From contig CAZZLQ010000025.1 in the NCBI GenBank assembly GCA_964655245.1, positions 1-32,657 on the forward strand: DNA of 32,657 bases, in the 5' to 3' direction. Each line of letters starts with the position of its first letter. Position 1 is the stretch's first letter. Of the stretch, positions 18,290 to 25,802 are shown piece by piece. Made by a program: the position numbers and the translations under genes. The stretch comes from JBEIHI01 sp964655245 (GTDB lineage: Bacteria; Bdellovibrionota; UBA2394). The notes under the pieces are model-generated. The model made no database searches and had not been told where the DNA came from. It saw only the letters and a program-made list of their open reading frames with translations.

Positions 18290-18873
18290 GAATCGGACGT
18301 TTGAAAATTTAAAAACGGGGTCCAAGCAGACTGAGTCATTTTGAGGGCCGTCAGCAGGGGCGCTACGGCGGGCTTTTTGGGCTGTGACCTCAAAGGCATC
18401 TGGGCCTGGCTCGGGGTCCTGCCCCCCTTTTTTCGATTGCAGGGATGACAGCTGGTGACCACATTTTCCCAGATGGTTTTGCCACCTTGAATTCGTGGGA
18501 CCACATGATCAATGTTCAGTTTTTGCTTGGGCAATTTTCGGGCGCAGTACTGACAAGTGTATTGATCCCGAATGAACACCTGGCTTCGAGAAAAGCGAAC
18601 ATGCTGAGGCGGGCGACGATCGAAGTCATTCAGAAGCATTACCTTTGGAATAGGAACGGGCCTGTCAATGGTGCGTACCAAATGAAATTGATCAAGCTTC
18701 TCCAGCGGAAAGGATGCTGAGAGCAATTGGGACCAGGAATAAGTCTGAAAGTCAGTGTCGACGCCGTGGGCAATGTCGAGATAAAGAAGAGATACAGCCC
18801 GCTTGATATTGGTAATGTGGATCGGTAGGTAACAGCGGTTTAGAATAAGGACCCGGGATCCGGGCGAAACCAC
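18286..18873 (-). CDS. HNH endonuclease family protein
   Basis: The frame is open to ATG 18951, but a good promoter covers that codon, so GTG 18873 is the more likely start (MVSPGSRVLILNRCYLPIHI, matching the usual V-L-x-L-N-x-x-Y opening of this subfamily). The nuclease core has two CxxC zinc pairs, CQYC and CHPC, and the beta-beta-alpha signature LNIDHVVPRIQGG ... WENVVTSCHPCNRKKGGRTP. The C-terminal tail is proline-rich. The family is common as a stand-alone chromosomal gene of unclear physiological role; no restriction or phage genes are adjacent. Stops convergently with the lipid kinase gene. Confidence 0.85.
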   Translation of the reverse strand: MVSPGSRVLILNRCYLPIHITNIKRAVSLLYLDIAHGVDTDFQTYSWSQLLSASFPLEKLDQFHLVRTIDRPVPIPKVMLLNDFDRRPPQHVRFSRSQVFIRDQYTCQYCARKLPKQKLNIDHVVPRIQGGKTIWENVVTSCHPCNRKKGGRTPSQAQMPLRSQPKKPAVAPLLTALKMTQSAWTPFLNFQTSDS

Positions 18874-18883
18874 ACTTTCATAT

Positions 18884-19846
18884 ATGTCGAAACTAGTTTC
18901 GAAAACCTCACCTCTAGTTATTATTGTATCGCCTTCGGACGCTGATGCCAAGGGTGAACGGGCAGACCGCGTATTGACGAGGATTAGCGCTCTTCCCTCA
19001 CGTTCTCAGCTCAAAATCTGGTTTTCAGAGGGGCTTGTCACCCTGGGCGGAAGGCCCTTACAGCCCGCATCAAAAGTGAAGCCAGGTGACCGAATTGAGG
19101 TTTTGATTCGGCCGGAAGAGGTCCAGGATTTGGAGCCGATTCCTTTGGATCTCAAAATTTTATTCGAAGATGAAGACCTCATTGTGTTGCATAAACCCAA
19201 AGGCTTGAGCATGCATCCTGGTGCTGGAAGAGGGCAGACCACTCTTGTTCATGGATTGCTTCACCACTCAAAGACACTCTCAAGTCGGAGTGGCGAGTTT
19301 CGCCCTGGCATTGTGCATCGGCTGGACAAAGACACGGAAGGACTTGTGGTGGTTGCGAAGTCTAATGAGATTCACGACGCGCTGTCGGAGCAGTTTTCTA
19401 AGAGATCGATCACGAGACGATACTGGGCCTTGGTGTATGGGCATCCTCCTCAGCAATTCGCCGTTGAAGGCAACATCGGGCGCTCTCCCATTGATCGAAA
19501 GAAAATGGCCATCGTCAAAACGGGTGGAAAGCCGGCGAGGACGGAGATCAAAACGCTGAAGCATTTCTCGGCTGGTTTTTCTTGGATTGAGTGTCAGCTC
19601 AAGACTGGTCGTACTCATCAGATCAGAGTTCATCTGAGCTCAAAGGGATTCTCTTTGCTGGGTGATCCTCTGTACGTGCGAAAGGGGCAAAAGCCCTTGG
19701 CGGCTGACTGGAAGCCCGCGCTTACAGCTCTTTCAGGACAAGCTCTGGTGGCCTTTGAGTTGGGATTTGTGCATCCTCGAACTGGACGATCCGTGCACTT
19801 TGAGATCCCACCGCCGGCTTGGATGCTTCCCTTTATTCATTCCTAA
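18884..19846 (+). CDS. rluD: RluA/RluD-family 23S rRNA pseudouridine synthase
   Basis: A 320-residue enzyme. An S4 RNA-binding domain (about 25-80; RSQLKIWFSEGLVTLGGRPL) is followed by the synthase domain with LHKPKGLSMHPG and the catalytic motif HRLDKDTEGLVVVAK, where Asp148 is the nucleophile. The C-terminal TGRTHQIRVHLSSKGFSLLGDPLY completes the signature. S4 plus this length favours RluD (23S uridines 1911/1915/1917 in E. coli) over RluA or RluC; exact target is inference. No Shine-Dalgarno precedes ATG 18884 and no other in-frame start exists before the S4 domain. Confidence 0.92.
   Translation: MSKLVSKTSPLVIIVSPSDADAKGERADRVLTRISALPSRSQLKIWFSEGLVTLGGRPLQPASKVKPGDRIEVLIRPEEVQDLEPIPLDLKILFEDEDLIVLHKPKGLSMHPGAGRGQTTLVHGLLHHSKTLSSRSGEFRPGIVHRLDKDTEGLVVVAKSNEIHDALSEQFSKRSITRRYWALVYGHPPQQFAVEGNIGRSPIDRKKMAIVKTGGKPARTEIKTLKHFSAGFSWIECQLKTGRTHQIRVHLSSKGFSLLGDPLYVRKGQKPLAADWKPALTALSGQALVAFELGFVHPRTGRSVHFEIPPPAWMLPFIHS
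18887..18902. promoter_or_regulatory. Perfect 16-bp palindrome, candidate operator
   Basis: TCGAAACTAGTTTCGA reads identically on both strands. It lies between the probable transcription start and start codon of the HNH gene and over codons 2-7 of rluD. A perfect inverted repeat of this length is typical of a dimeric repressor site. No dedicated regulator gene is adjacent. Confidence 0.5.
18923..18951 (-). promoter_or_regulatory. Sigma70-type promoter of the HNH gene
   Basis: On the minus strand TTGGCA (18951-18946), exactly 17 bp, then TACAAT (18928-18923). Transcription should begin near 18916, downstream of the first in-frame ATG. An AGAGGTGAGG tract follows, then the 16-bp palindrome. 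Confidence 0.6.
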
Positions 19847-20541
19847 AATCATGGTCAGCTTTCGAGAGTCTTCGTAGAATCTTGGAGATGCAGGCGAGTC
19901 TCTCCCCAGAACAATCCATGCTGGTCCGTCTTTCATCTCGGGTCGAGGCTGGCTTCACGGTGGGCCAGGCCGCAGTTCCCTTTGACTCACGCTCCCTTAA
20001 GCAAGTTCACGGCGCAGAGGGTGGGTTCGTGGATCATTCTTTCGTTGATCGATCGACGGAGGGCGACTGGTTGATGACTTCGGACAATCGGATTGCCTTG
20101 GGTATACGAGTCGCTGATTGCACTGCTGTTTTGGCCGAGGGGTGCAAGGATGGGCATCCGTTTGTTTTGGCCGCTCACGCCGGTTGGCGAGGAACGGCTG
20201 CTGGGATTCTTTATCGGGTGAGTGAGGTCATGAAGAGCTGGACGGATCTTCGCCTCTGGCTATCTCCAAGTATCAGTCAGTGCCGATTTGAGGTGGGCGC
20301 GGAAGTTATTGATGCCTTGGGAAGTGACGCAAGAGTTTTTGCGCGTGATGGAAACCGCCCCGGGAAATACTACCTCAACTTGAAATCATTTCAGGAAACT
20401 CAGATCAAAAGGCTTTTGCCCCACGCCGAGATCTCAGGATCAAGCTTGTGCACATTTGAGCAGCCCGAGTTCTTTTCCTATCGTCGCTTGGGTTCTCTGG
20501 CGACTGGACGGCATACAGCTTGGATCAAGATCAAATCCTGA
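19819..20541 (+). CDS. pgeF: YfiH/PgeF-family protein (polyphenol oxidase/laccase-domain, peptidoglycan editing factor)
   Basis: Contains the family's metal-site motifs: SLKQVHG (His), ADCTAVLAE (Cys), FVLAAHAGWRGTAAGIL (His, with the near-invariant HAGWRG), SISQCRFEVG, and the C-terminal SYRRLGSLATGRHTAWI. E. coli YfiH/PgeF removes wrongly incorporated residues from peptidoglycan precursors; related members act on purine nucleosides. The substrate here cannot be told. Start is uncertain: ATG 19819 overlaps rluD by 28 bp, and ATG 19888 would give 217 residues with little lost. Follows rluD closely, a pairing known in other bacteria. Confidence 0.85.
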   Translation: MDASLYSFLKSWSAFESLRRILEMQASLSPEQSMLVRLSSRVEAGFTVGQAAVPFDSRSLKQVHGAEGGFVDHSFVDRSTEGDWLMTSDNRIALGIRVADCTAVLAEGCKDGHPFVLAAHAGWRGTAAGILYRVSEVMKSWTDLRLWLSPSISQCRFEVGAEVIDALGSDARVFARDGNRPGKYYLNLKSFQETQIKRLLPHAEISGSSLCTFEQPEFFSYRRLGSLATGRHTAWIKIKS

Positions 20542-20542
20542 A

Positions 20543-21193
20543 CTAGTTTTTGCGACTGGAGTTTTTCCAAGGCGACGCTCGGTGCGCAGGCTTGGATGGC
20601 GATTCAACCTCCGAGGTTCGATCGGGTTGATCTTGCGGAGTTTCAAAAAGTTTACGGCCCACTTCTTCGAGCTCCACCTCTTCGGGTTGGAGCTTCGATT
20701 GAATACCTTTCAATGACTTGAAGCTTGAAAGACTTTCCCAGCTCATCACTTGAGCAGATGCAGAGATCATTATTGAATCTTGTGAGTCTCGATTCAGGTC
20801 AGCAAACTGTGCTCGAGAGGATTCAGGCAGGGTCAAAAACAAGACCCCCATGATGAGTGCGAGAATAAAGCCTTTCACCAACCCAAACCCAAGTCCGACC
20901 CAGTGATCAAAGGGCATAAGGCCTTCGGTTTTTCGAATAGCGCGAATGAGAGCGCCCAGTCCGAGGAAGGCGAGGAAGAATGAAAATGCAGAAAGAACCC
21001 ACAGCATCATCAACGGTGCTTTCTGTATCCATCGATATCCAGAATCAAACTTAAGCCAATCGGCGAGTGGTTGAGCGAACAGGATAATCGTCAAAATCAG
21101 CAGCACCGAAAGAAGCTGGTTGAGGAAACCTCGGATGTAGCCGACAATACCAAAAAAGATGATCACCGTAAGAAAAAGTAAATCCATGTACAT
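20543..21193 (-). CDS. cvpA: CvpA family membrane protein
   Basis: A 216-residue product with four hydrophobic helices in the first 150 residues. The family opening (MDLLFLTVIIFFGIVGYIRG with the G-x-x-R-G turn) and the second signature (DHWVGLGFGLVKGFILALIM) are clear. CvpA proteins affect envelope homeostasis and colicin V production in E. coli. The C-terminal 70 residues are polar, acidic then basic and apparently disordered. ATG 21193 or 21187 may be used. Converges with pgeF (1-bp gap) and is divergent from the CPBP gene. Confidence 0.9.
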   Translation of the reverse strand: MYMDLLFLTVIIFFGIVGYIRGFLNQLLSVLLILTIILFAQPLADWLKFDSGYRWIQKAPLMMLWVLSAFSFFLAFLGLGALIRAIRKTEGLMPFDHWVGLGFGLVKGFILALIMGVLFLTLPESSRAQFADLNRDSQDSIMISASAQVMSWESLSSFKSLKGIQSKLQPEEVELEEVGRKLFETPQDQPDRTSEVESPSKPAHRASPWKNSSRKN

Positions 21194-21229
21194 ACTTCTA
21201 TGCTACGGCCAAACGAGAGGAGTTTGAAG

Positions 21230-21886
21230 TTGAAGTTTTTGGAGATCAGTCCAAAAATTGAAACACGAAGTCTTCAGTGGCTGCTGGGTTTTTTTGTTTT
21301 TGCCATTTTGATCACTTTGGTCTCCGAGCATCTTCCTGACTTCTTGCGTCAGTTTAGTTTTCAGATGTTTTTGCTCTTGGCTTTGGTGACGCTCGGGTGG
21401 GGAGGCTGGGTCCCCAGTTTTGGATCATTCAACAGAGTGGTGATGAGTTGTGCGACCGTCTTTGTAGGTTACTTTCTGATTTTAAAGCTTGTTGATTTAG
21501 CCTGTTATAGCGCGGGATATGTGGGTCAGGCTCAGAGTTGGCGAGGACATCCGAACTGGATTCTCGCTGTGATTGTTGCTCCGATATTAGAGGAATTGTT
21601 CTTCAGAGATGCTTTGTTGAAGAGCTTGTATCAAAGATTGGGACGTTTGGATTTAGCCGTATTGTTTTCGTCCGCTTTTTTCATGGTGGCTCACTTGAAT
21701 CTCTACCCTGGAGCTTTTCTCTTGGGACTGGTCAGTGCTGGATTGTTGCTGCTGTTCAGAAGCGTTTGGCCGGCGATTTTGTTTCATTCGATTTCGAACT
21801 TGAGCCTGATCTTTATCCCCGCTCTCTTTCCGCATTTGTCTGCTTTGATGAGCGAGCGGGGATTGCTACCGATTTTCTATCGCTAG
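21230..21886 (+). CDS. CPBP-family intramembrane glutamic endopeptidase (CAAX protease-like)
   Basis: TTG 21230 has GAGAGGAG 7 nt upstream and is preferred; ATG 21200 is in frame but without a site. A multi-pass protein of about 218 residues. The catalytic motif EELFFR (Glu121, Glu122, Arg126) follows VAPIL, a second motif is FMVAHLN (His155), and a third is LFHSISN (His186, Asn190). These match the Abi/CPBP superfamily, whose members cleave substrates within the membrane; bacterial targets are mostly unknown. Neighbours give no obvious substrate. Confidence 0.88.
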   Translation: MKFLEISPKIETRSLQWLLGFFVFAILITLVSEHLPDFLRQFSFQMFLLLALVTLGWGGWVPSFGSFNRVVMSCATVFVGYFLILKLVDLACYSAGYVGQAQSWRGHPNWILAVIVAPILEELFFRDALLKSLYQRLGRLDLAVLFSSAFFMVAHLNLYPGAFLLGLVSAGLLLLFRSVWPAILFHSISNLSLIFIPALFPHLSALMSERGLLPIFYR

Positions 21887-21897
21887 CGAGGCTCTGA

Positions 21898-23649
21898 TTA
21901 GAGAGCCCAGCAACCTTTTTGCCATGGAATCGTGTAGTCCTTAAGAGGTGCCTGTTCAAAGACCACATCAGCAGATCCAATTCCATGCATTGCAAAAGCT
22001 TTTCGAATCTGTGCTTCGTTTTTTGATGGAGTCCATGGATTGCGATCCGATTGATCTTCATCAATGGCCAGAAGCTCACGATAGAATTCGTGAATGGTCT
22101 TGGCTTGAGCTAGCTGGGCTTCGTGCACGAGTTTATCGGCGACATCAGCACCAAGTATTCCCCGTAGAGTCCAAAGCGCGCCACTGAAAATTTGACCATC
22201 CACGTGGAAACCTTTGCCCGACATGTTCTTAGGATAGACGTACTTGTTCTCCACCGTTCGAAGATAGGGCATGCCTGTGCGCTCGTGCATGGCGCCTTCT
22301 GCGATTTGCGGATTGCCGGTGACGATGGCGGCCAGATAATCAGACATCGCTTCGTTCATAGCACTGAACTCGTAGCCAGGAGTTGTTCCATAAATCTCCT
22401 GAATCATGGAATGTCCGAATTCATGGATCACGATGTCTCGAGAAAGCGCGGTGTTCTTCAACAATTGATAGCCGCCACCAAACGCGAGCATGTTTGCGCC
22501 CGGCATGAAGAAGGCGTTATCAAAGTTTTCTCCAAACTGAGTGATTGCTGTGAGCTGTCCAACGCTTCGAGTAAAGTTGAATTTCTCTTTCAGCATCTTC
22601 TTAGCTTGCATGACCCAGTAGAAGACGTTTCGCTCTTCGAGTGAAGGGCCTTCGTCGATCATAAAAGTGTCTTCAGTCAGCCGGAGAGGATCGAAGATCG
22701 CTGCCCGCTTGGCTCGTTCATTATTGGTCACAACAATGTGTTCATTTTCGAGATAGACGTGAGCCACTTCAGATCCATCGGTTGATTGGAGAGATTCCAT
22801 GGGGAACAGGCCCTGATCGTCAGATAACAGTGTTGCGCCGCTTGGCATTTTGGCAACGAGTTGGGGAAATGCTGCAAAAGTGACGACATCGCCCGGCTGA
22901 TTGGGGACGATACTTCCCTTCATTTGCACTGTCGCTGCATTGCCAGTGAGATTATGAAAGCCCACAAGTTCTTCGGAGTCTTCATCCACCCACATCAGAA
23001 TCTCTTGGTAGCTCGCCGGATCGTAGATGTTGAATTCCGTCGCCGCAAAGGCTTCGAGTTTCTGGTCTTGGTTCGTTCGAGTGTAAATCACCTCACGACT
23101 TTTTCGCACGCGGTGAGCGGCTGGGTAGAATGCCGACGAGTCTCGAGTTAAATCCCGGTTCAAATCCAGGTTGGCCAGCAGACTAGGATGGACCAGTGTG
23201 GTGGAACTTGTAAGCCATTCCGCGGCCTGATCGAGTCGAACAATGAGTTTTGCTCCAACAACTTCACGGCCTTTGTAGAGCTGTTGAAAGGTGGCATAGT
23301 TTGAGACGGGCCCTTTGCGAATGTGAAGGAGCTTCAGTTCGTATTCACCAAAGATCCGCTCGACCATATTGGTGGCGCTATCTTCAAGCACAGAAACAGT
23401 GGCAGGCGTTTTTGTGGGAGAGGCCTCGACAGACCGCTCAATTCGCCGCGGGCTTCCTTGAGCCTCGTTCACGAGAGTGATTCTTCCCTCGTAGTCGCTC
23501 GTTGGCGCAAAGGCCTCAACGGCTGAGTAGCGAGGTAGTTCCATCGCTAGATCCCTTCTGATCAAAGATTGGACTCCCAACTCTTGAGTCCATGGATTCG
23601 CGCATGACGCTAATAAAATAGACGCTACAACCGACAGAACTGGTCGCAT
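21898..23649 (-). CDS. M4-like (thermolysin/fungalysin type) metalloprotease lipoprotein
   Basis: A 583-residue product. The signal peptide ends LASC (Cys16), so a lipoprotein. An FTP-like propeptide region covers about 95-235 (YATFQQLYKGREVVGAKLIV). The catalytic site is VIHEFGHSM (His409, Glu410, His413), and the third ligand is Glu433 in AMNEAMSDYLAA, the N-E-A-x-S-D pattern of M4 peptidases. A G8 run lies 3 nt before the ATG and must serve as the ribosome site. Likely a secreted, cell-surface protease of nutritional or predatory value; substrates unknown. It follows the GT2 gene in the same direction with a gap of about 180 bp. Confidence 0.88.
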   Translation of the reverse strand: MRPVLSVVASILLASCANPWTQELGVQSLIRRDLAMELPRYSAVEAFAPTSDYEGRITLVNEAQGSPRRIERSVEASPTKTPATVSVLEDSATNMVERIFGEYELKLLHIRKGPVSNYATFQQLYKGREVVGAKLIVRLDQAAEWLTSSTTLVHPSLLANLDLNRDLTRDSSAFYPAAHRVRKSREVIYTRTNQDQKLEAFAATEFNIYDPASYQEILMWVDEDSEELVGFHNLTGNAATVQMKGSIVPNQPGDVVTFAAFPQLVAKMPSGATLLSDDQGLFPMESLQSTDGSEVAHVYLENEHIVVTNNERAKRAAIFDPLRLTEDTFMIDEGPSLEERNVFYWVMQAKKMLKEKFNFTRSVGQLTAITQFGENFDNAFFMPGANMLAFGGGYQLLKNTALSRDIVIHEFGHSMIQEIYGTTPGYEFSAMNEAMSDYLAAIVTGNPQIAEGAMHERTGMPYLRTVENKYVYPKNMSGKGFHVDGQIFSGALWTLRGILGADVADKLVHEAQLAQAKTIHEFYRELLAIDEDQSDRNPWTPSKNEAQIRKAFAMHGIGSADVVFEQAPLKDYTIPWQKGCWAL

Positions 23650-23694
23650 GATCCCCCCCCTTGAAATCCCTACACCCGCGCGTCACTCATCCCC

Positions 23695-23841
23695 ATGAGT
23701 GAAAGTGAAAAGTCGGATGTAAGTTTATTTGCTGAGCGATTTCGAATCTTCCGTGCAAACGCTGCTGCGCAAAAAATTCAAAATTCTCAATCCCCTAAAG
23801 CAAGATTATCCGGTGCGTTAGAGGGGGGTCAACGGATTTGA
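23695..23841 (+). CDS. Possible 48-residue small protein
   Basis: In the gap between the M4-like and GT2 genes an ATG frame encodes 48 residues (MSESEKSDVSLFAERFRIFR ... ARLSGALEGGQRI) and ends inside the last codons of the opposite-strand GT2 gene. The amphipathic middle and charged N-terminus look protein-like, but no Shine-Dalgarno precedes it and no family is recognised. Confidence 0.25.
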   Translation: MSESEKSDVSLFAERFRIFRANAAAQKIQNSQSPKARLSGALEGGQRI

Positions 23842-24959
23842 AACTCGCTCGGAATTTTATTCATTGCGTCATTGAGGAATTGGTCTGCGGGGCGCTCTTG
23901 AAGGCCTTGAAAAATATGATGCGCTGCGTTCTTCCAATCCTGCTTTTCAAAAAAGATCACTGCACAATTCACATGTGCGATGAAGTTACGAGGATCGCGC
24001 TGAAAAATCTCTTTGGTGAGACTCAAAACTTCGTTGAACTTTCCTTGGTAGAGCATTGCTGTTGTGAGCTGAGATTTAGAAAATAAATCATTGGGGTGGA
24101 AGCTGAGATACTGGCGAATCAGTCTCTCGGCATCCTCAAACAAATCGCATCGAAGAGCTGCTTGGTATGCGATTCGGTAGACTTCGGACTCTTGAGGAAA
24201 GTCTCTCACCGCCAGCTTTGCAATCTCATAGGCTTCTGCCATTTGCTGTAGCTCCATAAGATTGACACAAACTTCAATCCACGAGGCTGGATTCTTGGGT
24301 TCTTCGGCCAGTTTTTTTCGAGAGAGTTCGAGGTAGTACAAATATTTATGGCCCGGCTTTTTGAGTCGTCCGAAGTGATGCAGAACAATGTCCGTTTTCT
24401 CGCAAGTGAATCCAAGTTCCGTGGCCCTGGGAATGAGGCTTTCATGGACTCGACCGACATAGTGGACGCCGGAGTCTCGACGGTAGAGGCGTTCCATATG
24501 ATTTTCAAAAAAGAAGAGTGGCTCTGAAAAATTTTGAATGGCTGCAGGTTTCTCCCCAAGGAGTGGGCGAGCCGTTTCGATATTACCCGCCGTCACGTAG
24601 TTTCTTTGGATCAGTGAGTAGCAGACAAACTTCGGATTTCGAATGAGCTCTTCAATGAGGGTCCAATGAGTGGGCTCAACCGTTTCGTCTCCGTCCACAA
24701 ACAAAATCCATGGTTGGGTGGCATGAGCGGCCGTGTCATTACGAGCGTCACCAAAATGATCAGTCCAGGCGCGCTCAAAGTATTTGAAGTGGGGAACACG
24801 ACTCTCAAAGCGCTTTGCGATTTGAGGGGAATCATCCGTGGAACCGGAATCGCAAATGATGAGTTGTTCAACAAAGGGAGCGACAGAAGCCAGAGATGCC
24901 TCCAAAAACTGAGACTCATTCTTCATGATGTAGCAGCAGCTGATCGGTAGACGGTTCAT
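23829..24959 (-). CDS. Glycosyltransferase family 2 protein with C-terminal TPR repeats
   Basis: A 376-residue cytoplasmic protein. The GT-A domain begins LPISCCYIMKNESQFLEASL, has VEQLIICDSGSTDDS (nucleotide-sugar binding) and the DxD-like LFVDGDE (Asp89, Asp91). Residues about 215-365 form TPR helices (for example AYEIAKLAVRDFPQESEVYR; FNEVLSLTKEIFQRDPRNFI). The layout matches GT2 enzymes of the SunS-like type that act on proteins or cell-surface glycans. Acceptor and sugar are unknown. Located upstream of, and probably independent from, the M4-like protease gene. Confidence 0.88.
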   Translation of the reverse strand: MNRLPISCCYIMKNESQFLEASLASVAPFVEQLIICDSGSTDDSPQIAKRFESRVPHFKYFERAWTDHFGDARNDTAAHATQPWILFVDGDETVEPTHWTLIEELIRNPKFVCYSLIQRNYVTAGNIETARPLLGEKPAAIQNFSEPLFFFENHMERLYRRDSGVHYVGRVHESLIPRATELGFTCEKTDIVLHHFGRLKKPGHKYLYYLELSRKKLAEEPKNPASWIEVCVNLMELQQMAEAYEIAKLAVRDFPQESEVYRIAYQAALRCDLFEDAERLIRQYLSFHPNDLFSKSQLTTAMLYQGKFNEVLSLTKEIFQRDPRNFIAHVNCAVIFFEKQDWKNAAHHIFQGLQERPADQFLNDAMNKIPSEFQIR

Positions 24960-24965
24960 GCCTTT

Positions 24966-24994
24966 ATTCTAGTGAAATCATGGATTTACTCCAC
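24966..24994 (-). promoter_or_regulatory. Candidate -10 of the GT2 gene
   Basis: On the minus strand TAGAAT (24971-24966, 5/6) ends 6 nt before ATG 24959; the -35 at proper spacing (GTGGAG) is poor. It would give a leaderless or near-leaderless transcript. Confidence 0.3.
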
Positions 24995-25048
24995 TTTCTT
25001 GATGGGTATTGGAGGGGAGGAGAAGTTCGGGTAAAAGGACTCCCGTCC

Positions 25049-25762
25049 ATGCGGTGCATTTTATCCATTTTATTAGCCTTTTGTGTGGTTTCGGCTCAGG
25101 CGGTACTCGCCTCGGCGGACCGTACCCTTGAGAAGAACCTCGAGTTGGTTTTGATTGGCAACAAAAGCAAGAGCCAGGGCATCGTGGAAAGAGGTGCCGA
25201 AGGAGCCATGATGAGGCTGATTTCTCCCTCTCGCGTTGAGCAAAAAGAGCTCGTGGCGGATCTGTGGAATCGCTTCGATCAATGGCTTGAAGGCAACGGC
25301 CCGCAGTTGAGCTTTGAGACTCTGATCACTTTGGAGGAGGCCATTGAGGATGTTGTCGACGCTACAGAGGACGCTCCCGTTTATACAAAGACGGCATGGA
25401 AGCCGGCGCTGTTTTACGGGATGTTGACTGGAGGGATTATCAAAGCAACAGGAGCCTTTTGGTTTCGTCGTCTCTTGAGGAAAATCAATGTGAAGATCCG
25501 CAAAGAAGAAGGCAAAGACGGCAAGCGTTGCTGCCGGTCCTGGATCTTTGATTTGGCCAAGACGAGCTTTTCAAAAATCTATCGCCGGTATCCGGGAACA
25601 ACGGAATGGGCATTGCTCTCAGCAGGGGCCTCAGTGGGGTACTACGTATTTCTTTATAAAGATGAAGAGCCTGGTGATCGCGAAGTTCATTTTGCTGAGC
25701 GTCAGATTCTTCCAAAGCTTCGCAAGCTCAAAGAAACGGCACCTCGACAAAGCGATCAATAA
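25049..25762 (+). CDS. Exported protein of unknown function
   Basis: ATG 25049 follows AAAGGA at 10-nt spacing and gives a proper signal peptide (MRCILSILLAFCVVSAQAVLA); an upstream ATG at 24980 would bury it. The mature protein of about 215 residues has a helical N-terminal half rich in charged residues, a hydrophobic segment (ALFYGMLTGGIIKATGAFWF), a very basic Cys-containing linker (GKRCCRSW), a second hydrophobic segment (WALLSAGASVGYYVFLY) and a charged tail. I recognise no family. It sits just upstream of the matrixin gene, which has its own promoter. Confidence 0.7.
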   Translation: MRCILSILLAFCVVSAQAVLASADRTLEKNLELVLIGNKSKSQGIVERGAEGAMMRLISPSRVEQKELVADLWNRFDQWLEGNGPQLSFETLITLEEAIEDVVDATEDAPVYTKTAWKPALFYGMLTGGIIKATGAFWFRRLLRKINVKIRKEEGKDGKRCCRSWIFDLAKTSFSKIYRRYPGTTEWALLSAGASVGYYVFLYKDEEPGDREVHFAERQILPKLRKLKETAPRQSDQ

Positions 25763-25769
25763 GACAGAT

Positions 25770-25797
25770 TTGTTCTTGGCGTGTTGGCCGCTATAAT
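25770..25797 (+). promoter_or_regulatory. Promoter of the matrixin gene with perfect -10
   Basis: TTGTTC (25770-25775), 16 bp, TATAAT (25792-25797). Only AAATC lies between the -10 and GTG 25803, so transcription should start at or within 2 nt of the start codon. Confidence 0.7.
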
Positions 25798-25802
25798 AAA
25801 TC

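Noticed and set aside
17861..18325. 154-codon minus-strand frame opposite the lipid kinase gene
   Set aside because: Gln/Lys/Asn-rich antisense product without start signals; the plus-strand membrane protein explains the region.
18286..18873. HNH gene as part of a restriction or phage-defence island
   Set aside because: Neighbours are housekeeping and membrane genes, with no methylase, integrase, IS or phage genes nearby.
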